Shown: positions 46,301 through 58,300 of the stretch, in pieces
How positions within the stretch are numbered: position 1 is the stretch's first letter
How the letters are laid out: the number at the start of each line of letters is the position of its first letter
Origin: Leuctra nigra
Lineage: Eukaryota > Arthropoda > Insecta > Plecoptera > Leuctridae
Direction: 5' to 3'
DNA: 64,000 nucleotides
Assembly (NCBI GenBank): GCA_934045905.1
Contig: OW203762.1
Coordinates: forward strand, 43,983,411 to 44,047,410
Position numbers and translations under genes: made by a program
Notes under the pieces: model-generated
The model's input: the letters and a program-made list of their open reading frames with translations, nothing else
Told to the model about the DNA's origin: nothing
Databases searched by the model: none

Positions 46301-49300
46301 AAGTATTTTTTGATTTTCAAATAAAGTTTTGACTTGGCAAATTTTTTGATATCACTACTTTTCAGTGCAGAATTTTTAGATTTCATATTTTTTTTTAGTT
46401 GAAGAGACTTGGCTGGTATTTTTACACGAAGTGTTTTTATGGGGATATCACTCCTTTTTTTAGTTTATTCTAACAACTTGTGACACATATGAAATGAACA
46501 ATTACTAAATTCTTTTAAAAAATCATCACCCTTTACAATTTCGTTACCACTAATGAATAGCAGCGTATGGTCCTAAATAATTGCTTTAAATGATCTTTCA
46601 CGAAGAATAGCAAAGGTTTCATTCCAATCAGTCAACCCAGTTCCGAGATATGGAAACACTTCGGTTTTCAAAATGGCTGCTGAACTTTCTGCAATACCAC
46701 ATAGAATTTATTTCTATAAATGATGTGTATCATTTTAAGCTTTCTGAATATGTATTTATTGTATAGGAGGGAATTATAATAATTTATACATTTGAATGAC
46801 GTCATTTCCAGTCTCATAAATAGGAAAATTCTATTTGTACTGTTCATATTCCATAGAGATGGCCATCCGAATCGTTTGGCGCTAGTTTCATACCGATTTG
46901 TCTACCAGTTTTTGAGATATGACGTTACTTCCGGTTTAAAAATGGCGGCTGAAATCTCTGACCCCTTGAAGTATACTTGAAACATGATTATAATTTTATA
47001 AGCTGTCTCAAATAGTATATTTATTGCATCAAAATAAAAATTTGTGAGATTATTAAAATGTGTGACGTCATTTCCGGTTTAGGTATGGGAAACTGCAAAT
47101 ATTATTGATGATAATACATAAAGTTGACCGTCTAAATTGTTTTGCGCTGGTTTCGTTGAAATCTATTTAGCCGTTATTGAGATATGATGTCACTTCCGGT
47201 TTCAAAATGGCGGCTTCCGGTTGGTTTTATAACAAGTCACATGAGACGTCAAAAGTACATACGTTACATAAATATCAAAATAATCGGATCAACCTTTGTT
47301 GCCAAAAAGCCAATCGATGTATTTCAAATTTCATTACGTCATCTCCGGTTTCTTTAACATAATGTTTAGTCTTTTGCTACTTATCATGCATATAGATGAC
47401 CGTCTGGATCGTTTGGCGCAATTTTCGTTCCATTCGGTCCAGCCGTTGACGAGATATGACGTCACTTCCGGTTTCAAAATGGCGGCATAAAGCCAGTTTA
47501 GCAAAAGGCACCTCAGACGCCAAAAGTGCATATGTGGTAAAAATTTTAAATCAATCGGTTCAGCCGTTTAGGCTGTGGCCTGTTTACCGGATTTAAATTC
47601 CAGGAGACTACTACTACTGAGATTATTATTATTATGAAAACCGCCCTTAAACACTGTTTTCACGGCCCTCTAGCGCGCAAAAGGCGTAACCTATTGTTCC
47701 CAAATTTGGTATATATGTTGTAGCTCGAAATTAAGATATATCGCAACAATGTGAGATTTTCCAATTTTAAGATCCAGTAGGCCGAAAATGCCACTTTGAT
47801 GCTTACAGTAAAAGTGGGTTTGCTCCAGCCTTTATATGAGAGTGTGCGCGCGCCGTACGACTTGGCTGGCGTGGAGCGACCGCTCCACTAGATAATAACA
47901 TCGCGAAATAACAGTAGGTAATTGATGCTTACCTCAGTGTCAACAATCAAATACAATCGGCATATTTCATTTCAGCACATATTCATACACATTCTTGGGA
48001 AAACTAGATGTCTATTCAACACTCTATTCAACAAACACTTATGATTGACCATAGGATTACTCTCTCATGGTCATGGTCAAACTCAACTCAAAGATCATAT
48101 ACATCATCAGGATCATGTGTAGAAAGAAAGGAACAGGCTTTGACTACTACAAATCTGCCACAAATGTCAAATCAAGTGCTGCGACAAGTTACTAAAAGTC
48201 CAAAACTAGGTACTAACTCACTTTTTGTTTTGTTTGTTGTAGCCGGAACCGCTCCAGATTTCTGCTCCTACGAATGGGGAAACTCCAATGAAAAAGATGA
48301 AGTTAGAAGGTAAGTGATAATAGTTATGTTGAATGAACACCATATTGTGTTGCTATTTGTGCCCAATCTCATGTGGATTTCCATTTCTGAAATACGGGTT
48401 GATATTACAGAGAAAAAAGAGGAACAAAATCAATCTCTTTGGTAGACTCATTGATGCTACCATAATGATTTTAAAAAAAATAAAAAAAAATAAATCTCTA
48501 GTCATATCTTGCATATTTTGGGAATATTTAGTAGAATGTGTGGATTCTGTTGTACCTACCTAATAATATTGGATTGAAGTACATTTTCATACAATGGTAT
48601 AAATCACAGCAATTTTGGTATTGTTTTTGCAACATTTTTGTTGAATTCAAGTCCTTTCCAATGAAGGATGTCCTCTAATTTAGAGGATTGATACACCAAC
48701 AAGTGGGTATAAACACCTTGAGTATACATGGTATACTACTACTCTGTAATGGCCTTGTTTACACAACTTCTAGAAGGCAGGAATAGTGCAGTGTGAAAGG
48801 CATGATATGAAAAATTCATCAAAATCTGATTTATTGATGAATTTCTCTATTATTTCTATGTATGCACTAACTTCCATAATGCAATACATGCTTAAACCAT
48901 CTCTGTCTGAATGATCAATATCATCTTGCATCATAGAATGCACAGCTAAAAGAGCTTACTTTCTCTGACTATGCACTGCATCAATATGAAACTTGTAAAT
49001 ATTACTCTGTTCTTAACATGCTACATTCAGTGGCTAGAGGTTACCTTGAATACCTAAGTACTCTACCTACCTAATCTGTTTGTAAATTGTATGCATTATT
49101 TTATGTTACCTAAATTTTATGTTAAAGTACTACATACTTTATACTTAAATTTATAAGAAAGCAAATTATTAGGTACTTTTTGTAATTCTGCATTCACCGT
49201 CTACTACTCTATTAGCTGCCCTCCAGGCTCCACCCAAGATATCTAAACTAACCAGGTATGCTCATCTCGGAAAACTGCCCTCATTGGTCGTACGGTGACA

Positions 49301-52300
49301 TCAATGGAAGCGCATGAGGAGGGACATTTAAAAGCGCTGCTTCGGAGTAAATTACACGTTTTGTTTCCCCTATTAGAATGTTATTTCAATGTATGACGAG
49401 TGTCACTACTGGGTTAAAGAGAGAAAGGAATATGATCTGAATAGACATCAAAAACCTACTGCGCATGCACGGAAACTTAAACATGGACGTGCATTTGGCG
49501 TGACATAGCAATAGCCTACAGCTCCAGAACAGACAACCCCGCCTCTCATTGGCTGAGGAGCGTAATTCAAAGGAAATTCGGTCATTATTTCATAAATTGC
49601 AGTGGAAATGTCCTGCTTATATTTTATTTGCCTAATTAAAATGGATTTGTTTAAACAACTTGTTCAAATAGTTTTCATTTATTCAATGGCGTACAGAATT
49701 GATGAGAATGTAGGTTTCTGTGGAAAACTTCCATGGAGTCAGGATGATATGAAGGGATGTGTGTTGTGAAAAATATCCGACCGAACCGGGGCTCGAACCC
49801 GGGACCTCTAGCTCAGTTGGTAGAGCTCTCGCCGGGCAAGTGAGAGGTCCCGGGTTTGAGCCCCGGTTCGGTCGGATATTTTTTACAACACACATCCCTT
49901 CATATCGTACAGAATTGAATTTATTAATGATATGAGATGGTTATATAAACTACACGTAGAGACTGCAGTTAGATTGAACCAGGTACACAGTAGGTAAAGG
50001 CCCATGCACAATTGACATAACCCGCAGCCGCAACCCGTAAGCGCAACTGCGTGAAAAGTTGAAACAATGCATACCAATGCACCCGCGCACAATCGACATA
50101 CCCGCAACACGCAACCCGCAGCCGTAGCCCGTAGCCCGCAAGACTTGACCAAGATTCAACAATTTTACGTAAGCTACGTCAGGCCACGCCCACATTCTGA
50201 CGGGCAGGGCAGCCAATCAGAATGAGATAACAAAACCGGAAACGGAAATAGACAAATATCACACGTTAAAATCAAAGTCAAACTACCATACAACAGCATA
50301 ACCTAACCCAGCCGCCAAAACTGTGTTGTCATTATTTTTCCTAGATTTTTCGTTCTTTTCTTGTTTATTTATGTCTGACGAAGAGGAAGCCGTGCCTTGC
50401 AAACAATGATGCCGTGATGTGTGCGTCGTATTTTTTCACTCTATATGCTTTGGTTTCTTTGGTCCGTAACGTCTTGGTTATGTCAATTGTGCACTGATAG
50501 TGATAGGGGTTGCGTGTTGCGGTTGCGGGTTACGGGTTGCGGCTGCGGGTTATGTAAATTGGGCATGGGCCTTAATGCTCGCCGATATTTCTCCCACCAG
50601 AGGTCTCTGATGGTTTATGATGTTGTCTGTAACGTAATAATTGGGTAGGATTAGTGTTGGGTCATAAAAAATTTCAATGCCTGTTGAAAATTTTCAATTA
50701 TTTTTAAAAAATATCTAAATAGCCTACTAATTATTTTCAGTAAAAATGGTAGCAGGTACCTATTTTTATTTTCGGCTTACTTGGCGTTTGAGTGTCACTT
50801 GTTGTGAGTGTGACCCATTGTAGTGTTAAATAAATTGAAACTTGCAATTTTGTCCGACCAACTTTACTAAAACCTTTATAAAACCATAGACATAAAACTG
50901 TATAAATTTCCATTCTTTACAATTCATGTTCAGTTTAATCCATGTTTACTACTACATATTCATGTTTAGTTTAGAAAGTATAAAATTTCATTATTCTAAC
51001 ACTGCCTTGAAAATGTATCTGCATCTTCAGTTGTATCTAGATACACATTTTTTTAATTTGTATCTTTATCTAGATACGATTTATAGTTTGTATCTAGTAT
51101 ATCTGTGTACAAATATCCACCTGCATCTGTATCTCTAGAGATACAAACAAAATTGTCTGACCCAACACTGGCACTAAACATTAAGGTAGCACAACTGATA
51201 TCTCATATCTTCCAAATAAGCCTATTTTTGGCAGAGGTATCAATAATCACTATTTACACGATACTGTGAAATATGAACAACTTCTCGTGTCTAGATTTTG
51301 AGATATTGTAGTTATAAATTCCTATTTTTAACATGTAGTTTATGGGGGCCATTAAAATCATGGCGATTTCCATGCTATTTTTGAGTTTTGAATTTTACTG
51401 AGGTTCAACGTTTTTTCAAAAAAACTGATTTCTAGATAGATAGTTGGACATTCTATTAGAAAAAAAATTGAAAACAATACCAACGTGTGCTATTTTAAAA
51501 GTTATCAGCCAAAAACTACATTATTTCCCTATACCTCCTGTGTTACAGTTTTGTTCATTCTCGGAAGGCAATAAATTGAAACCTCGCTATACGACAGGGG
51601 TTGCAAGTTAAATGACATTTTATGATTCATTTTATACTTAAATATAGTTGAAATGTAGGAAAACGTTTTCTGAACTTGTAATTTCAAGATTTTTTTTTTG
51701 TATGTATGATGGTACTACCTTAAACCACAAACATTAGGTAGGTACCTACCTACTCATTATGATGATGATTGTGGTCTAACCTTAAAATACAATATGGTAC
51801 TAAGTGTATTAAATATTAGTGATCTATTACACACTGAATTGGAACATTCCATTGAGTAGGTAACGTACAAATATTTATATATACAATTATTTTAAACAAT
51901 TCTCACTTTAAAATATTTTCGTCACAGCAAACGTAAATTAGTTTACCTAAATCAGAAGAACGAATCATCGCCTATCGATTCTCTCGGCATTTGTTTATAG
52001 CCAGCTGATTGTTCTCTGCCAGTGACATCACTAGAGCCCCGGAGCATAACCGCGTCTATTGGCTGATGAGCATACCTGGATAGTTTAGATATCTTGCCCT
52101 CCACTTATCCATTTATACACTGGCTCACATGTGAATATGTCTTAAGCCGCGTTTACAACAAAATTAACGTTCTAAAATTAACGTTGCAAAATTAACGCAA
52201 TTTCATCTCATTCACAACCACTTTCGAAACGTAACAAATCGTAAAGTAAGGTTATGTTGTTGAGAGCGCGATCGGATTTAACATAACATTATAATATCAC

Positions 52301-55300
52301 AACCTCCTCACACACATCTGATAACCTACAACTTGTCTTTGTACACTAATATACACTTTTCTTACAAAATACTCTCGAAACTGAGTCTCTGTAATTAATT
52401 TGGAGTCATTCATTACGAAATAGTAAATGCATCACACTGAAAACAAGATGGCGCCGCCAGCTGGAGTCGAGGTGGAGATGAAGTGAGAGGGTGACTGTGC
52501 GCATGCGCCACTTAACGTTCGACTTGAAAGTAGGAAGTAGGTCTACTTTGAGGTGAAATTGGCGTACGTTAATTTACCAAATTTCGTTGTGAACGAATCC
52601 ATAAGTTTACATGGGCTTGAAAATTGAAATTGCGTTAATTTTCTTAATTTTCGAACGTTAATTTTGTTGTAAACGCGGCTTTAGGCCCAGTTGTTAAATG
52701 GCCCTATAGGTAAGTAAAAATTCGCTTAACCTCAAGTGGATGTTAAGTGGTCTATATGGCTGTGTTTCCTTGTCTGTTGCCAAGGTTTCAACCAATAAAT
52801 CCTACTGCTAACTTTATTGGGTCATTGTACAACCAGGCCTTAGATTAATCATTTGTAGTTTCCAATTCAGCCACCAGTTGTTGAGGAACTTAGAAATTAC
52901 CTCTGTACATGACATTACATCTTTATTTATTTATTTGACTTAGCTAAACATTGGTGTGCATTTAAATTAGGTACATGATTGATAAATTAAATTGACAAAC
53001 TTCTGCTTTATTGACAAATGACAAGATTAAACTGCTGTATCAATTAGATCTGATAGTCAGAAAATGATTAATTTAACATTGATGCAGATTGCGGGGAAGA
53101 TCTGTAGAATGTCGGTAAAGCAACTTCACCTTAAAAGTGCTGGCAACGTACATGGGGGAGAGTTAATCGAGTAGGTACTACCTAGTTACTGTTATTCAAC
53201 ATTATTTATTATTATTTAATATTATTATAATCACAGATTCAATTGTGGAAAAACTTGATTTGACTTGAACTTTGCAGGGACTTGATTTTTTGGGGGTATG
53301 AAGGTCTTCGAATAAGTAAATTAAATATTAATCATAGTTAATGTTAAATGTAACTGGAGTAACCTTTACACAAGATTTTATTTCTAATTATTGGTTATTG
53401 TTGTTAATTTGTTAGGTGTTAGCTAATACCTATTATACAATAGGTGTTACTGCAGTGCAGAAGTAATTTAATGCTCAAAACTAATGTGGATGTTCTCTCT
53501 TCTGTTTCTGAGTGATTACAGGATACTATCTGTGATGGCACATACGAAGTGATCCAATTAACCGTCCAATGGAGAAATTGTCACCTCACCTTTAGGTTTT
53601 GATCTGTTGGTTTCAACTTGTATTGTACTTGCTGAAATGCAAGAAGGGAGTGGGGTTTTACATTTCATCAATACATGCCACCTAAGGTTGTTTAACTGTA
53701 CCTATGTAAAGCTGTCACACGTGGGCGGCATGGGTACCTACATCGGTTTAAATTAATTTCATAAATAAAATCCATTCACTATAAGGCTAGTTATTTTGCT
53801 ACAACTTCTGACTTTTAAAAGCAGCTAATATCAAACAACACAGTCAATCTCTAGCGTAAACAGCATGCCATCACATCAGTCAGTAGTAACACACCAATCT
53901 ATAGGACATCTGTATTCTGTGTGTTGTTGAATAATCATTGATTTTAGATAAGTATAGCATACCTTATAAACAGTTATTGAATGCAATGAAAAATTAAAAT
54001 AGTATTAAATTCAGTTTTATGGTCGTTCTAGTTTATCAAAATTGTGCTAAGCTTGACTTAAGATTTTAGTTCGGAGCACTCTTACACCCTGTCTACACGC
54101 TCACTTTAGTAGAGTACGTTGAAGGTAATTCAAATGACGACTCATGTTAAAACATGAGGCTTGTACACACACACTGTGCATTTTAAGTGGGAGGCAACTA
54201 AAGTGATCCCTTAAAGTGAGCATGTAGAAAGGGTATTAGTGTGAATGGATTTTAATTTTATTAGTCCGTCCCTAGACAAATGCTCAACAATAACAAAGCA
54301 AAGAAGAAAATGAAACACATTTCTTGATAGGAGGTTAAATGTTAGTTGGTGTGTACATGTACAACCAAAGGGCGCTAAATGCAGTGATGATAATCTCATT
54401 GTATTGTTGTTATGCATGTACTACATCTACTATCATAGAATATAATTTATAGTTTGATATTGTAGCGATATTTCGAGATCAAGACAAATTTAAGTGATAA
54501 CTTAGTGACTACAAATTTCATACCTCTGTTTACAAATTAATGCTTATTTATTTACTATTTAGTTCACCTTATTGATATTAATAATAGTAGGTATACTACT
54601 AGATAATAATAATCTCAGTTAGGTTCCTTCCTTCAAATTAAATTTTTATGTATTGATCAAATTAAGTCTCCTGTTGGGAATAAGTTAAAAACTTATGGTC
54701 ACATGAGGTAAGAATCATAAAATGATACCCAATTTATTTGCTAAAAATTATATAATTATATTATTGAAACAGCCAGAAAAAAACAAATGACAATAGGATT
54801 ATTTCAAGGGATCTCTAATTTCATTTCATTTTAAATAAAATTTATACTACATGCAGAATCATTTTGGCCAATAAATTGGCTATCGCTTCTACCTCAAAGT
54901 GACCCTGTGAAATGGCTAGTTGTCATAGCATAATTATTGTATGATACCTATAAAAAAAAGTGGTCTTCTTCGTAATATTTTGGGCAGTTACAATTTTAGA
55001 AGGATCTTAGTTCAATAATAATCTTTTCTGAGTAGTACTGTATCAACACAACCAAATGAAAATGGACAAAATATATTCAAGAAGTTTTGAACTACCAACA
55101 AATGCTAATTTAATAATTTAAACCAAAATCTGACTTTTTTCCTACTTTCTTGTGTAAAATTTGTCGACATAATTGAAACCTCAGTATCATTTACAGTTGC
55201 AATTTACAAGATGGTGCACAGAGGTTTGATAAACTGCCGTGATAAACTGTGATAGAAATTGTGAAAAAGAAAATCTCATTAACCTTCAGTCTGAATTACA

Positions 55301-58300
55301 CTATGAACCATACGTCTATTTGAAACAAGTGTTTGAATTTAGTCTGCTGAATACCTAACTTGTTCCTAACAGACATGTGGTACCTACTGGTATGTAGTGT
55401 GATACTATAGCCAGGTAGGTAGCTTTATCACAGAGGGTAGCGCAACTCAAGTCTCTGGCTAGATTATTAGAAAAGTGTAGTGGTAAGTTTTAAACATTTT
55501 AGTTCTGTCAAAAGTTCATTACAACCACTATTTATCTAGTGGAGCTGTCGCTTCACTCAGCCAAGTCGTACGGTCCGTAAACTCTCACACAACATACTGT
55601 TGGGGACTGAGGAGGTTCCAAACATAAACAAAACCTCAAAATGGCAATTTTGGCCTTTTGGATCATAAAAATGGAAAATCTCACATTGTTGTGAATTACT
55701 TGAATTTGGAGCTTTGGCTTATCCTACCACCCATTTGCCAACAATAAGTTATGCCGTTTGCGAGCTTGAGGGCCGTGAAAATCGAGAAATTACTTCACTT
55801 CTATCTTCTGATATCAGAAAATGTTGCTATCGCCGCCACAGCCTAAATGGCTGAACTTATTGAAATGATATTTTTATCACATGTGCTTGTTTGGTGTCGG
55901 AGGTTACCCTTTGACTTCTTTGATGCCGCCATTTTGTAACGGCAAGTGACGTCATATCTTGAAAACGTCTGGACTGATTGGTACGAAGCTAGCGCTAATC
56001 GATTCGGACAGTCATCTAAAATCATCAATAGTTAAACTAGAATATTCCTACCTATTTCCAAACCCAGAAATGAGTTCATGCCACCGTTTAAAAACCGGAT
56101 GTGATGCCATATCTCGCAAATGGCTAGACCGGTTGGAACGAAACATTCGCTATTCTCTTCGAATATCAGTTTAAGCAATTGTTCAGTAGGTAGGTACTAC
56201 CAATTGCAAATTTTCTGGGTAGATAACCAAGAGTAAAAAGCATATTTTTTTTTAAGGAATTTTAGTCATTGGTGCTCCGAAATTGTTGTAAATGGTATAT
56301 ATGTAAACTACAGAAGAAATTGATATCCTCATATAAACCATCAGTACAAGTACTAGCAAAGTCACATCAACTAAAAGAATAAAACAAATTAAAATCTTAT
56401 AGATAAATTCAGCACTGAAAAAAGTAGGTAGGTAGATAGGTCAAAAAATGGGAAAGTCAACACTTGATTTAAAACTAATTGGTGCATCGATTTTTAGTGC
56501 GTAGGTACCTATACTATTGGTATGTTTTATTTGTGGTTTATTATATCTTTACTTCTATACTTTTATTTTATACATGTTGTGCCGAGTATTTTTATGTTGA
56601 CTTGGCTCATTTTTTGATATCCCTTTTCAGTGCTGAATTGTTCGATTGGATTGGTAATTTATTTGGACTTGGCTGGTATTTTTACACATAATGTTTATTA
56701 TGGGGATGTATAATTTTCCAAGACAAATTTCCAGACTATTTCAAACATCACATGTCACATGGAAACATGTTTAAAATAGACGAAAGTATGTAAATGCAAT
56801 TTGAAATACTTATTTATTATTTGCTAACAACCTGTCTTGACACGTATTGTTTTATATCATACATTTTAAAATGAGATAATGCCTAAGGTACTTGGAAATA
56901 TCTTAGACATAGTCGATATGAATTATAAATCATTGTAGCTACAAACTGATTTACGAACTTGGTGGTTTGCTTATTGTGTTTGCAGATACTAGTTGGCGGC
57001 ACTGAGCTGTAATGGGTTCGTTCGGTTTAACCTAAGTATGAGGAAGATTTTGAGGTGGGCCAAGTCATCACATTTGCGATTGTCCATAATATTATATTCA
57101 TTGAAGCCGAATATAACCTACTTTTTCTTTGATTGCCTCAATTTCCTACTCCTTCAATTTCTTCAGAAGGTGTAAAAATTCCTATAATCATTCGGTAAAT
57201 TAAGTCTCGTTTATTCCAGAAATTAGTCAATATGTGGAATGTAACACCATTATTATATTTGTTGTGCTGAAGAGTGCTACACTGGAGTTACGCTGCCAAG
57301 TCGGACATGCACATTGAAAACTATATCTTGTAAAGGTAGTGTTTTGGTTTCAGAAGTACGTCTTGATGATTGCTGAAAGTGCTCTTAAGTGGAGCACATA
57401 CATATTAATGTGTAATACTGCATATTTGTTTTTCTTGATTTTTTCCCTCTTTTTTCTGTGTTGTTCCATGAGTAAGAGTTGCGCAGGCTAGCAGTCTAGT
57501 GATGGTGTTTAGTCAACGAGCGGGCGAACGGATCAGGGGCCAACCTTACCCTGACCGCCTGCCATATCCCTTGGTAAAGGTCAACTTAAGTGATGCCTGT
57601 GTCTTCAGAATATTGAATAGCAAACTGTTTTTCCCAAGGTGTTTTAGTAGTAGGTAGTATTAAATTTTTTGGTGGAATGCCTCTTCTATCTTCTGGAAAA
57701 TTCCAGTTAATGTATGGTAAACAATTTACTTAACAGGTGGAAGGTGGATTTGGTAATCCTGTTCCTGATCAAAAGCTAAGATACCTTCTTATTTTTACTG
57801 ATCACTCAATCTATTGCCAATTTTAAATTTCGGTGCAACTCATCCTATAAGTATATATTTGTATTTCTAATACCTACTATCTTTTCTCCAGTGAGTACAA
57901 TATTGTACTTAGCTTTATATTTCTAGCAAATAAACTTGACAATTTAGGAAAATTATTAGGTACCTACATGAATCTTACGCTCCTAGCCCTCAGTTTGTGC
58001 AGTAACGAAGTTATAAATGGAACAATTTCATATTTTCTTTAATTTATTTGATATATTAAATTTAATACTAACTGTTTTACAAATTGATTGTATAAATTGT
58101 TATTAATCATAAGTAATGAAGTTAACTATAATATTGTAATCTTCGCGGGCTTCCAAATATCTACCTATTTGCCACATTTCCATGGTCAGAACAGTTTGCT
58201 TTTTAAAATTATATCATAATTGTGTTATCCCCACCTTGCCTTTATTCCTTCTCAGTCACAGTTTACCTGTGTATATTCACATCAAAGCAGTTATAGCTGT

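Larger units (their letters stand above)
46050..47891. mobile_element. Composite element: giant hairpin, tandem array and CTAG terminus
   Basis: Bounded by the two halves of a palindromic-element arm (left flank ends AAAAGTTA, right flank continues TAATAACATCGCG; uninterrupted arms at 32170-32190 and 34905-34935 read TATAATTACATCGCG). Order inside: ~151-bp inverted repeats (46050-46442), four ~270-bp tandem units (46600-47640), a unique end with the stem GTGGAGCG-AC-CGCTCCAC and terminal CTAG at 47888-47891. A decayed inverted copy is at 55541-56702. No target duplication longer than a base or two. The terminus is Helitron-like, but the canonical 5' TC is not seen, so the class is tentative. 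Confidence 0.65.
40397..48242. other. PUF60 intron 1
   Basis: 7.8 kb without coding exons recognised. Mostly repeat-derived: see the elements at 41075, 41954, 42684, 45905, 46050 and 46600. Stretches not covered by them (40400-41070, 42445-42680) show only AT-rich sequence; inverted words GGTAC-ATA-GTGGGTCA near 40918 and 42583 hint at one more element enclosing 40917-42600. Confidence 0.5.

Noticed and set aside
49803..49873. Functional tRNA-Ala gene
   Set aside because: Acceptor halves do not pair, position 33 is not T, GGC anticodon is atypical for eukaryotes, and the 5' part belongs to a palindrome.
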